NCBI GenBank assembly: GCA_017628165.1
Contig: JAGBZQ010000011.1
Coordinates: 1 to 16,463 of the forward strand
Source of the DNA: Kiritimatiellia bacterium
GTDB lineage: Bacteria; Verrucomicrobiota; Kiritimatiellia; RFP12; UBA1067
Direction of reading: 5' to 3'
DNA: 16,463 bases
Below the pieces are notes generated by a model, which made no database searches, was not told the origin of the DNA, and worked only from the letters and a program-made list of their open reading frames with translations. Each line of letters starts with the position of its first letter. The first letter of the stretch is position 1. This document shows, piece by piece, positions 8,568 through 15,022 of this stretch. Both the position numbers and the translations under genes were made by a program.

Positions 8568-8599
8568 ATTCACATTATTGGCAAATTAAGGTAAAACGA

Positions 8600-8827
8600 A
8601 TGGCAAAAGAAGAAGATCAGGCGATTGAGGTAACCGGGGTTGTCACCAAGGTTCTTCCCGCCACGATGTATAAGGTCCAGCTTGAAAATGGGCACGAAGT
8701 CCTTGCGCACATCTCTGGCAAGATGCGTAAGTTTTTCATCAAAATCGCCATCGGCGATAAGGTTACTGTTGAAATTTCCCCCTACGATTTGGGTAAGGGG
8801 CGCATCACCTATCGTCACAAGGTTTAA
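8600..8827 (+). CDS. infA: Translation initiation factor IF-1
   Basis: Small OB-fold protein that binds the 30S A site and helps IF-2 and IF-3 select the start codon. The product is 75 residues, the normal size (72 in E. coli). It shows the family line IEVTGVVTKVLPATMYKVQL, then GHEVLAHISGKMRK and IGDKVTVEISPYDLGKGRITYR. The ATG at 8600 gives the canonical MAKEE-type start and has TAAGGT at 8587-8592 as ribosome binding site; an in-frame ATG at 8447 would only add sequence from inside the esterase gene and from the promoter. After MRK the sequence reads FFIKI where NYIRI is common, a conservative change in the rRNA-facing loop. yebC follows after 52 bases. Confidence 0.97.
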   Translation: MAKEEDQAIEVTGVVTKVLPATMYKVQLENGHEVLAHISGKMRKFFIKIAIGDKVTVEISPYDLGKGRITYRHKV

Positions 8828-8879
8828 TCTTTCGATTTTTCCAACACTTAACAATCACAAATAAAACTGGAGTTAAAAC

Positions 8880-9644
8880 ATGTCAGGTCATAGTCATTGG
8901 GCGACAATTAAGCGCGCGAAGGGCGCAGCAGACGCAAGAAAGGGTAAGATTTTCTCGAAGCTTGGCAAGGAAATCACCATCGTCGTAAAGGCTAAGGGTG
9001 GCGATCCCGCCAACAACCCCACTCTCCGTACGCTCATCGCCAAGGCGAAGGCTGCGCAGATGCCCAACGACAACATCGAGCGTGCAATCAAGAAGGGTAC
9101 CGGCGAAATTGAGGCAGAAGTTCTCGTTCCCGCTTCCTACGAGGGCATCAAGGGCGCCGTTGCATTTGTGGTCAACGTTCTAACGGACAACAAGAATCGC
9201 GCAGCGGCTGAAGTGGGCAATGTGTTCAAGAAGAACGGTCTTGAGTTTGCCAAGCAGGGTTCCGCATCCCGTCTTTTTGACCGTATGGGCCAGATTATGA
9301 TTCCTGCGGCTGATGGCGTTACAGAGGACTCCGTGATGGAGGTTGCTCTCGAGGCCGGTGCCGAGGACGTTCTTTCCGAGGACGGCGGCTTCACGGTCAA
9401 GTGCCAGCCTGCTGACTTCACGGCCGTTCTCGAGGCTATCAAGTCAGCCGGCATCAATGTCGACGAAGAAAACTCCAACATCGGGCTCGTGGCCAACCAG
9501 CCTGCCGTCGTCAGCGATGTCGCCACAGCCAAGGCAGTTCAGAAATTCGTTGATATGCTTGAGGATCTTGAGGACGTTCAGGACGTCTACAACAACATGG
9601 AGACGACGGACGAGGTTGATGCTGCTCTTGCGGCTGAGGCTTAA
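8880..9644 (+). CDS. yebC: YebC/PmpR family protein (TACO1-like)
   Basis: Member of the widespread YebC/TACO1 family. These proteins were first described as transcriptional regulators (PmpR), and more recent work links them to ribosome function at difficult peptide stretches. The N-terminus MSGHSHWATIKRAKGAADA is the hallmark, followed by KGKIFSKLGKEI. The helical segment KAKAAQMPNDNIERAIKKG is at about residues 57-75. The middle contains YEGIKGAVAFVVNVLTDNKNR and the C-terminal half LEAGAEDV and FVDMLEDLEDVQDVYNNM. Length is 254 residues, close to the family's usual 240-250. GGAG at 8869-8872, 7 bases before ATG, is the ribosome binding site. Cotranscription with infA from the promoter at 8539 is likely, and a strong terminator follows at 9668. 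Pairing with infA supports a translation-related role by context only. Confidence 0.96.
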   Translation: MSGHSHWATIKRAKGAADARKGKIFSKLGKEITIVVKAKGGDPANNPTLRTLIAKAKAAQMPNDNIERAIKKGTGEIEAEVLVPASYEGIKGAVAFVVNVLTDNKNRAAAEVGNVFKKNGLEFAKQGSASRLFDRMGQIMIPAADGVTEDSVMEVALEAGAEDVLSEDGGFTVKCQPADFTAVLEAIKSAGINVDEENSNIGLVANQPAVVSDVATAKAVQKFVDMLEDLEDVQDVYNNMETTDEVDAALAAEA

Positions 9645-9667
9645 TCTGGTTTTGGTTGATAGAGATG

Positions 9668-9707
9668 CGCGCGGCGTGACGGAAGTCGCGCTGCGCGTTC
9701 TTTTTTT
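9668..9707 (+). terminator. Intrinsic terminator after yebC
   Basis: A 13-pair stem (9668-9680 with 9685-9697, including two G-T wobbles) closes a GGAA loop and is followed by TTCTTTTTTT (9698-9707). This is a classic rho-independent terminator, 23 bases after the yebC stop. Its T-tract runs into the TAAGGAG ribosome binding site of the next gene. Confidence 0.9.
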
Positions 9708-9721
9708 AAGGAGATTTTTTT

Positions 9722-10105
9722 ATGAAGCTTGAACATATTGCAATTGATGTTTCTGATCCTGAGGCTTTTATCGCCTGGTGGTGTGAGAATCTCGGCTTCC
9801 GCAGATCTGCCGAAGGCAGCGCCTTTATCGTTGATGACTCTGGCACTATGGGGCTTGAGATATACAGGACAGGCGAGACTGAAAAAGCGCCTGATTACAG
9901 CGCTATGAACGCTATGACTCTTCATGTGGCCTTTGTCTCGGAGGATGTGAAGGCCGATGCAGAAAGGCTTGCTGCGGCAGGCGCCAAGATTGAGCAGCTT
10001 AAAATCGACACGCCTGAATTTCACATGGCAATCCTTCGCGATCCTTGGGGTGTGCCGGTTCAGCTTTGCAAGCGCGCAAAATCCGTCTTTCTTCCTTCGT
10101 TGTGA
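9722..10105 (+). CDS. VOC superfamily (glyoxalase/dioxygenase-fold) protein
   Basis: Small single-module vicinal-oxygen-chelate protein of 127 residues. Members of this fold include glyoxalase I, dioxygenases and antibiotic-binding proteins, and the specific activity cannot be assigned here. The sequence shows the paired beta-alpha-beta-beta-beta modules: KLEHIAIDV with DPEAFIAWWCENLGF, then MTLHVAFV with a helix ADAERLAAAGAKI. AILRDPWGVPVQL is the closing strand. Candidate metal ligands are H5, E46 and H68; the fourth position, usually Glu in DPxGxxxE, is Gln here (Q114). A strong TAAGGAG at 9707-9713 precedes ATG by 8 bases. The gene lies immediately after a terminator with no room for its own promoter, so it may be expressed by read-through from yebC. 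Confidence 0.85.
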   Translation: MKLEHIAIDVSDPEAFIAWWCENLGFRRSAEGSAFIVDDSGTMGLEIYRTGETEKAPDYSAMNAMTLHVAFVSEDVKADAERLAAAGAKIEQLKIDTPEFHMAILRDPWGVPVQLCKRAKSVFLPSL

Positions 10106-10108
10106 TTT

Positions 10109-10156
10109 TTTGGGGACACTCCCCGGTTCGGTCAGACGGATGGCCCAACGGATTTG
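10109..10156. repeat. Short palindromic, REP-like intergenic element
   Basis: Just after the VOC stop, GGGGA and TCCCC flank a three-base centre (perfect inverted repeat, 10113-10125 approximately), followed by a GC-rich stretch with CCGGTTCGG and ACGGATGGCCCAACGG. No T-tract follows the hairpin on either strand, so it is not a normal intrinsic terminator. GGGGAC-type palindromes of this kind are often scattered in genomes carrying REP-associated tyrosine transposases. Only one copy is in the window, so repeat status is unproven. Confidence 0.35.
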
Positions 10157-10183
10157 ATTTTTTGGTGCGAAATATTGTATAAT
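10154..10183 (+). promoter_or_regulatory. Sigma70-type promoter for the amino-sugar/envelope gene run
   Basis: A perfect TATAAT (10178-10183) lies 18 bases downstream of TTGATT (10154-10159). The start point would be near 10190, giving a leader of about 29 bases before the nucleotidyltransferase ATG. It is the only strong promoter visible before the gene run ending at the terminator at 16428. Confidence 0.75.
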
Positions 10184-10218
10184 TTAATGACAAAACAACT
10201 TTTCAAGGAATATTTCAG

Positions 10219-11136
10219 ATGAGTGATTTAAAACCTACTCTTGTAGTTTTGGCCGCCGGTATGGGATCTCGCTATGGCGGGCTTAAGCAGGTTGATCCTG
10301 TTGGGCCTTCCGGCGAGGCCATTCTTGACTATTCTGTCTTTGATGCCTGCCGTGCTGGTTTCGGCAAGGTCGTGTTCATTATTCGCAAGGATTTCGAGGA
10401 GATTTTCCGCGAGAAGGTGGGGCGTAAGTATGAAGGTGTCATGGAAGTGGCGTATGCATTTCAGGATCTAAGCGATCTGCCTGCGCCTTATGTTGTTCCT
10501 GAAGGGCGCACGAAGCCATGGGGTACGGCTCACGCTATCCGTGCGGCGCGTTCCGTGGTAAAAGAGCCTTTTGCCGCGATCAACGCGGATGACTTCTACG
10601 GACGCGATGCGTTCGAGCGTCTTGCAGACTTCCTCAAGAGCGATGGAGCCTGTCCTTGTAAGCATCACTTCGCAATGGTGGGCTACAATCTCAATCTGAC
10701 GCTTTCCGAGCACGGCTCTGTGGCGCGCGGCGTCTGCAGGATTGACGAGGCCGGCTATCTCTCTGATGTCAAGGAGATGACAAAGCTTGTTCGCGCTGGC
10801 GATATGGCCGAGAATCAGGAAGATCCTGAGAATCCTGTCAAGATTCCTCTTGATGCGCGCGTTTCTATGAACCTTTGGGGCTTTACCCCTGGCCTTTTCA
10901 CCGAGCTTGAGGAGCGTTTCCCCAAGTGGCTCGCAGAGAACGGCGCAAAGGAAAAGAGCGAGTGGTATATACCTTTTGTCGTGGACGAGCTCATCAAGGA
11001 GGGTAAGGCCGATGCGAAGGTTCTACCCACCGAGTCCGCTTGGTTTGGTGTAACCTACCGTGAGGACAAGCCTCTTGTGGTCGATGCGATTGCAAAGCTT
11101 GTGGCCGCTGGCGAATATCCCGAGAAACTTTTTTAA
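10219..11136 (+). CDS. Sugar-phosphate nucleotidyltransferase (NDP-sugar pyrophosphorylase family)
   Basis: Predicted to join a nucleoside triphosphate and a sugar-1-phosphate, releasing pyrophosphate. The 305-residue product has the N-terminal nucleotide-binding signature LAAGMGSRYGGLKQ (residues 11-24) with the conserved Gly-x-Gly-x-Arg pattern. A central AINADDFYG at 120-128 has D124 in the usual metal-binding position. Lysine- and glutamate-rich acceptor regions follow. The start is fixed by AAGGA at 10205-10209, 9 bases upstream. It is followed after 22 bases by an N-acetylhexosamine 1-kinase-like gene, so the likely donor substrate is GlcNAc-1-P or GalNAc-1-P with UTP; that specificity is inferred from context only. 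It lacks a left-handed-helix acetyltransferase domain, so it is not a GlmU. Confidence 0.85.
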   Translation: MSDLKPTLVVLAAGMGSRYGGLKQVDPVGPSGEAILDYSVFDACRAGFGKVVFIIRKDFEEIFREKVGRKYEGVMEVAYAFQDLSDLPAPYVVPEGRTKPWGTAHAIRAARSVVKEPFAAINADDFYGRDAFERLADFLKSDGACPCKHHFAMVGYNLNLTLSEHGSVARGVCRIDEAGYLSDVKEMTKLVRAGDMAENQEDPENPVKIPLDARVSMNLWGFTPGLFTELEERFPKWLAENGAKEKSEWYIPFVVDELIKEGKADAKVLPTESAWFGVTYREDKPLVVDAIAKLVAAGEYPEKLF

Positions 11137-11158
11137 CCATCCTTAAGGAGGAGTGCTA

Positions 11159-12205
11159 ATGTCCAAGCGTACATACAGCGAAGAGGAGTTGTTGTCGATT
11201 CTTGTCGAGTTCGGCATTACCGATGTGGTCAAGATCGCCCGCTATGGCTCCGGTCATATCAACGATACTTTCAAGGCAGATGACATCCGCGGAGTTTCGT
11301 ATATTCTTCAGCGCATCAACACTGACATTTTCCCTGATCCTGATGCTATGATGGAGAATATTAGCCGTGTCACGAGCCATATCCGTTCTAAGGGTGGGCG
11401 ATCGCTCGAGCTGCTTGGCTATAAGAATCCCTGGCGTCTTTACGCGTTCATCACGGGCGTGCGCACAATTGATCTCATTGAAAACTCAGATCAGGCGTTT
11501 CTCGCGGCGAATGCGTTCGCTGGTTTTCAGAATACTCTTGCCGATCTTCCCGCGCCGCGTCTTAATGAGATTATTCCGAAGTTTCATAATACAGTTTCGC
11601 GCCTTGAGCTTCTCGATGCGGCCGCGAGGGCTGACGTGGCGGGGCGTCTTAAGAGCGTCCAGCGTGAGATGGACTTCATCAATGCGCGCCGTGAGGAGGC
11701 AGGTCGTATCGTAGCGGCGATGGCTTCTGGCGAAATTCCTGAGCGTATCACGCATAACGACACGAAGATCAACAACGTTATGCTTGGCGAGAAGGCGGAG
11801 GACGGAGTCGTAGTTATTGATCTTGATACCGTTATGCCCGGTTCTGCGCTCTATGACTTCGGCGATATGGTTCGTACGTCCACGGCGGCCGCAGCTGAAG
11901 ATGAGAAAGATCTCGATAAGGTGTTCTCCCGCAAGGAGTATTTCGAGGCGCTCGTCAAGGGCTATCTCAAGGATGCGAAGTTCCTCAATGCTGCGGAAAT
12001 TGACGCTTTGGCGTTCTCTGGGCGTCTGATCACGCTTACTATCGGCATCCGTTTCCTTACTGACTATCTGGCAGGCGATACGTATTTCAGGACGGCGTAC
12101 GAGGATCACAATCTTGTCCGTTGCCGTACGCAGCTCAAGATGGTTCAGTCAATGGAGGATCAGCGAGATGAATACGAGCGGATCGTCCGTGAAAACGCCA
12201 AGTAA
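11159..12205 (+). CDS. Aminoglycoside phosphotransferase-fold kinase, N-acetylhexosamine 1-kinase (NahK)-like
   Basis: Predicted ATP-dependent kinase phosphorylating the anomeric hydroxyl of GlcNAc or GalNAc. The 348-residue product has the phosphotransferase (APH) catalytic loop HNDTKINN with D201 as catalytic base at residues 199-206. VIDLDTVMPG (D221, D223) and YDFGDMVR (D233, D236) follow. The HNDTK...DLDTVMPG...YDFGD arrangement is typical of the NahK group, whose relatives have often been labelled mucin desulfatase (MdsC). Glycine-rich ATP-binding sequence YGSGHINDTF lies near residues 28-37. ATG 11159 is chosen over an in-frame GTG at 11153 because TAAGGAGG at 11144-11151 gives 7-base spacing only to the ATG. 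It sits between a nucleotidyltransferase and nagB, supporting an amino-sugar substrate. Confidence 0.83.
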   Translation: MSKRTYSEEELLSILVEFGITDVVKIARYGSGHINDTFKADDIRGVSYILQRINTDIFPDPDAMMENISRVTSHIRSKGGRSLELLGYKNPWRLYAFITGVRTIDLIENSDQAFLAANAFAGFQNTLADLPAPRLNEIIPKFHNTVSRLELLDAAARADVAGRLKSVQREMDFINARREEAGRIVAAMASGEIPERITHNDTKINNVMLGEKAEDGVVVIDLDTVMPGSALYDFGDMVRTSTAAAAEDEKDLDKVFSRKEYFEALVKGYLKDAKFLNAAEIDALAFSGRLITLTIGIRFLTDYLAGDTYFRTAYEDHNLVRCRTQLKMVQSMEDQRDEYERIVRENAK

Positions 12206-12235
12206 TAAAATAATCACAAAAGAAAAGGATTGAAA

Positions 12236-13009
12236 ATGGAGATTGTAATTTGCAAGGACAAGGCCGAAGCCAGCCGCAAGGCCGCCGATATGATCGCTAA
12301 GCTCGTCAAGGAGAAGCCTGAGTGCGTGCTCGGGCTCGCTACGGGCTCTACGCCTGTAGAGATGTATTCTTGTCTCGCTGACGATGTCAAGGCCGGCAAG
12401 ATTTCGTTCAAGGGCGTTAAGAGCTGGAATCTCGACGAGTACTACGGCCTTCCCGCCACGCATGATCAGAGCTACCGCTACTTCATGAACGCAAATCTTT
12501 TCGATAAGATTGATATCGACAAGGCCAATACGCACGTTCTTAATGGACTTGCCGAGGATTGGCGCAAGGAGTGTGCTGATTACGAATCTCAGATCAAGGA
12601 TGCCGGAGGCATTGATCTTCAGGTTCTCGGCATCGGCTCTGACGGACACATCGCGTTCAACGAGCCTGGCAGTTCGCTCGCTTCGCGCACTCGAATGGTT
12701 TATCTCACTCCTCAGACGATTCAGGACAACGCACGCTTCTTTGATAAGGCTTCCGATGTTCCTACGAGTGCTCTTTCTATGGGCGTCGGGACGATTTGCG
12801 AGGCAAAGAAGGTGATTCTCCTTGCGTTTGGCGCTAATAAGGCCGATGCTGTTCAGGGGATGGTTGAAGGCGGAATGAGCCAGTATTGCACGGCTTCCGC
12901 TCTTCAGGCCCATAATGACGCTTGGGTGTTCTGCGACGAGGAGGCTGCCTCGAAGCTCAAACTCAAGGATTTCTATGCTTGGCGCAGCGAAATCGAAATG
13001 AAAGGCTGA
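12236..13009 (+). CDS. nagB: Glucosamine-6-phosphate deaminase
   Basis: Converts glucosamine-6-phosphate to fructose-6-phosphate and ammonia, moving amino-sugar carbon into glycolysis. The 257-residue product, slightly shorter than the 266 of E. coli, contains LGLATGSTP. The catalytic residues align with the E. coli enzyme by a constant offset of five: D67 in NLDEYYG, then D136, H138 and E143 in GSDGHIAFNEPGSS. SLASRTR follows as in the canonical family. An in-frame TTG at 12230 is possible, but AAAAGGA at 12223-12229 is correctly spaced for ATG 12236. The upstream kinase and nucleotidyltransferase make the amino-sugar theme clear. No nagA (GlcNAc-6-P deacetylase) is in the window, so the GlcN-6-P supply must come from elsewhere. 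Confidence 0.97.
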   Translation: MEIVICKDKAEASRKAADMIAKLVKEKPECVLGLATGSTPVEMYSCLADDVKAGKISFKGVKSWNLDEYYGLPATHDQSYRYFMNANLFDKIDIDKANTHVLNGLAEDWRKECADYESQIKDAGGIDLQVLGIGSDGHIAFNEPGSSLASRTRMVYLTPQTIQDNARFFDKASDVPTSALSMGVGTICEAKKVILLAFGANKADAVQGMVEGGMSQYCTASALQAHNDAWVFCDEEAASKLKLKDFYAWRSEIEMKG

Positions 13010-13030
13010 TAAACGAAAGGAGGCCACTTC

Positions 13031-13165
13031 ATGAAGTATGTGTGCAAGATATGCGGCTACGTCTATGACCCCGCAGACAACAATGGTGTTGAATTCACCG
13101 ATCTCCCCGACGACTGGACTTGTCCGCTCTGCGGAGTTGGCAAGGATCAGTTTGAGGTCATGTAA
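13031..13165 (+). CDS. Rubredoxin (short form)
   Basis: Small iron protein carrying one Fe in a four-cysteine site and transferring single electrons, typical of anaerobes or oxygen-detoxifying systems. The 44-residue product starts MKYVCKICGYVYDP and ends with CPLCGVGKDQFEVM. The iron ligands are C5 and C8 (CKIC) and C31 and C34 (CPLC). Between them the loop DNNGVEFTDLPDDW is about seven or eight residues shorter than the usual 52-54-residue protein, similar in size to the 45-residue Desulfovibrio desulfuricans rubredoxin. AAAGGAGG at 13016-13023 is a strong ribosome binding site. It follows nagB by 21 bases and precedes the BamD-like gene by 7. No obvious redox partner (such as rubrerythrin or a flavodiiron protein) is nearby. 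Confidence 0.93.
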   Translation: MKYVCKICGYVYDPADNNGVEFTDLPDDWTCPLCGVGKDQFEVM

Positions 13166-13172
13166 AGGCCGT

Positions 13173-14183
13173 ATGATGACAAGGCGTTTCCTTTTTCTTC
13201 TCGTCGTCTCGGCAGTGCTCGGAGCCGGTGCGGTAGCGCCCGGCCCCGGCACGCATTATGCATCGGACGCGTTCCCGGGTTTTGATGACGTATCAAAGAT
13301 TCTTCCGCAGGAGAAGAAGACTCTGAGTATCTTCTGGTGGCGCAACGCAAAGTGTTCCGATCCGGCTTCGCAGCTTAAGCTTGCCCGTTCTTTGGCCGCA
13401 GAAGGCTCCTACTCCTCCGCAGGTACGGCTTACAATGCGCTTGTTGCTCAGTGGCCTTCCGCAAGTGAAGCGCCAGTTGCGCAGCGCGAGCTTGCCGATC
13501 TTCTTTTAGACAAGGCGGGGGATAGCCGGCAAGCGTTTGAAGAGTTTAAATATCTTGCCGACTTCTATTCATCGCAGTGCGATTATGAAGCGGTCGTTAA
13601 GCGTATGTACGCAGCGGCTTTAGCGATGAAGCAGGAGGGGAAACGGATTTTGTATTTCCATTTTTCTAATTCTGAGGATGTGCGCAGAGCTTTTGAAGAT
13701 GTTGTGCGCCGGGCGTCTGGCGCGGATTTTGCTCCGCAGGCGATGCTTTTTATCGCAGATCTCAGGGCGGCAGAGGATGAGCTGCCCGAGGCCATTGCCG
13801 TATACAAGACTATCCGCAACCGCTATCCTGCCACACCTGCCGCTAAGACCGCGCTTGGGTTAGAGGCTGATCTTAGGATGCGTATGCTGCGCAGTCATGA
13901 ATATAATCGTGAGCGCAGCTTAAGGACGCTTTCGTTTATGAATATGGCTGTGAAAATGGCTGAAAACCCGGAGGAGAGAGCGCGCTTTAGCGGATGGTGC
14001 TCCGAAATTTCAAATCTTATCGAGAAGGAAGCGTATGAGTCCACGATCTTTTACGATTCCGTTACACGCACCCGCAGGAGCGGCATCAGCGCTTGCGAGA
14101 CTTTTCTTCGCAATTATCCGGCGAGCGTCTACGCTCCAGATGTGCGTGAGCGTCTTGTCCGCCTTAAAGGAGAATCAAAATGA
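13173..14183 (+). CDS. bamD: BamD/YfiO-like outer-membrane assembly TPR protein
   Basis: Predicted periplasmic tetratricopeptide protein, likely a partner in outer-membrane protein assembly (the BamA machine). A signal sequence (residues 1 to about 22, RRFLFLLVVSAVLGAGA) is followed by APGPG. TPR-like helices continue to the end: LKLARSLAAEGSYSSAGTAY, DSRQAFEEFKYLADFY and LPEAIAVYKTIRNRYP. The C-terminal FYDSVTRTRRSGISACETFL/NYPAS segment resembles BamD's last repeat. No lipobox cysteine is present after the signal peptide, unlike classical BamD lipoproteins, so it may be soluble or anchored otherwise. The start may be ATG 13173 or the adjacent ATG 13176; AAAGG at 13164-13168 fits the second a little better. 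It overlaps the LptE-like gene by ATGA, supporting an envelope-biogenesis role. Confidence 0.72.
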   Translation: MMTRRFLFLLVVSAVLGAGAVAPGPGTHYASDAFPGFDDVSKILPQEKKTLSIFWWRNAKCSDPASQLKLARSLAAEGSYSSAGTAYNALVAQWPSASEAPVAQRELADLLLDKAGDSRQAFEEFKYLADFYSSQCDYEAVVKRMYAAALAMKQEGKRILYFHFSNSEDVRRAFEDVVRRASGADFAPQAMLFIADLRAAEDELPEAIAVYKTIRNRYPATPAAKTALGLEADLRMRMLRSHEYNRERSLRTLSFMNMAVKMAENPEERARFSGWCSEISNLIEKEAYESTIFYDSVTRTRRSGISACETFLRNYPASVYAPDVRERLVRLKGESK

Positions 14184-14707
14184 AGTTTTACGTTGTCGTT
14201 TTTTGCGCCTTGGCGATAGCGCTTTCAGGCTGTGCAAATTACACTTGGAAGTCTTCGGTCCCTCAGGAGAACAGAGCTGTCTTCGTGGGTGTCTTTAAGA
14301 ATACGAGCAATGTTACCGGGATTGGTAATTCAATAGCAAGGCAGGTCGCGCGCGAGTTTCAGCGTGAGGGGACGTACAAGCTCTCGGCCATGGATAATGC
14401 GGTTCTCGAAATTCAAGGTACGGTGGATACTGTTTCATCCTCTCTTGTGGCGCTCAATCGCGAAGTCGGTATGATGCATCGCGAGTATCGTATGACGGGT
14501 GTTGCGAAAGTTTCTTTTATAGACAAAAAGGCAGGGCGTGTTCTTGTGGATAATCGTGTTTACAAGGCATACACTACATTCCTTAACTCTGGCGATATGA
14601 TCACATCCAAAAAGGATGCGTCTGAGCGCTTGGCGGAGGATTTTGCCAAGCAGATCGTGGATGACGCCTTGACGCTAAACTGGGAGGAGACAAAAAATGA
14701 CAAATGA
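14180..14707 (+). CDS. lptE: LptE-like outer-membrane LPS assembly lipoprotein
   Basis: Likely lipoprotein partner of LptD, helping insert lipopolysaccharide into the outer membrane. The signal peptide ends in the lipobox LSGC with C18 as the acylated cysteine. The mature part has VFVGVFKNTSNVTGIGNSI near residue 35, then VAREFQREGTY, and ALNREVGMMHREYRMTGVAKVSF in the middle. This beta-strand pattern fits the LptE family. Length is 175 residues, within the family's range. AAAGGAG at 14166-14172 is the ribosome binding site; the start overlaps the preceding stop (ATGA) and the end overlaps the next gene by 11 bases. LptE sequences diverge strongly, so the name rests on lipoprotein signal, size, motif pattern and the BamD neighbour. 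Confidence 0.7.
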   Translation: MKFYVVVFCALAIALSGCANYTWKSSVPQENRAVFVGVFKNTSNVTGIGNSIARQVAREFQREGTYKLSAMDNAVLEIQGTVDTVSSSLVALNREVGMMHREYRMTGVAKVSFIDKKAGRVLVDNRVYKAYTTFLNSGDMITSKKDASERLAEDFAKQIVDDALTLNWEETKNDK

Positions 14708-15008
14708 GGTTCGTGCAGTAATTGAGCTTAAAATCACCCCGCAGCGTGAGTGCGGTTTTGGGAAGATCGCTCAGAAGGTCTCCGCTTTTGAACAGGTGGA
14801 GGCGTGCTTTCTCATGTCTGGAGGATATGATCTCTTAGTTTTTGTGAAGGGTGAAAGCCTTCAGGATGTCGCTGCGTTTGTAGCGCAGGATCTTTCCACG
14901 ATTGATGGAGTAATTTCCACAGCAACGCATTTTATGCTCAAGACATACAAGTCTAAAGGTCTTGCAGACGGAGTTTCTTGTGACGGACGCCTTGCCGTCA
15001 CCCCATGA
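14697..15008 (+). CDS. Stand-alone Lrp/AsnC ligand-binding (RAM) domain protein
   Basis: A 103-residue protein made of the regulation-of-amino-acid-metabolism (RAM) fold without the usual DNA-binding helix-turn-helix. It begins directly with the domain strand VRAVIELKITP. The helix GFGKIAQKVSAFEQVEACFL and the family mark SGGYDLLVFVKGES (residues 41-54) follow. IDGVISTATHFMLKTYKS closes the ferredoxin-like fold. Such single-domain proteins oligomerise and bind small ligands such as amino acids, so a regulatory or sensing role is possible but not shown. GGGAGGAG at 14682-14689 is a strong ribosome binding site. It overlaps the LptE-like gene and is followed by the TPR gene, so it sits inside an envelope operon rather than near a metabolic target gene. 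Confidence 0.85.
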   Translation: MTNEVRAVIELKITPQRECGFGKIAQKVSAFEQVEACFLMSGGYDLLVFVKGESLQDVAAFVAQDLSTIDGVISTATHFMLKTYKSKGLADGVSCDGRLAVTP

Positions 15009-15022
15009 TTTTAGGAGGATTT

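Noticed and set aside
8447..8599. Longer N-terminus for IF-1
   Set aside because: It would start within the esterase gene and read through the infA promoter. The canonical IF-1 start is at 8600.
10113..10125. The GGGGA/TCCCC hairpin as a terminator for the VOC gene
   Set aside because: No T-tract follows on either strand; the T-run lies before the hairpin on the + strand.
11486..12109. A 207-codon minus-strand open frame opposite the kinase
   Set aside because: Antisense shadow of the NahK-like gene, without domain or start signals.
13038..13172. Start of the BamD-like gene inside rubredoxin
   Set aside because: That stretch encodes rubredoxin in another frame. The signal peptide begins at the ATGATG near 13173.
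12149..13252. A 367-codon minus-strand open frame across nagB and rubredoxin
   Set aside because: It lies opposite two firmly identified genes with intact catalytic motifs, and its product has no recognisable family.
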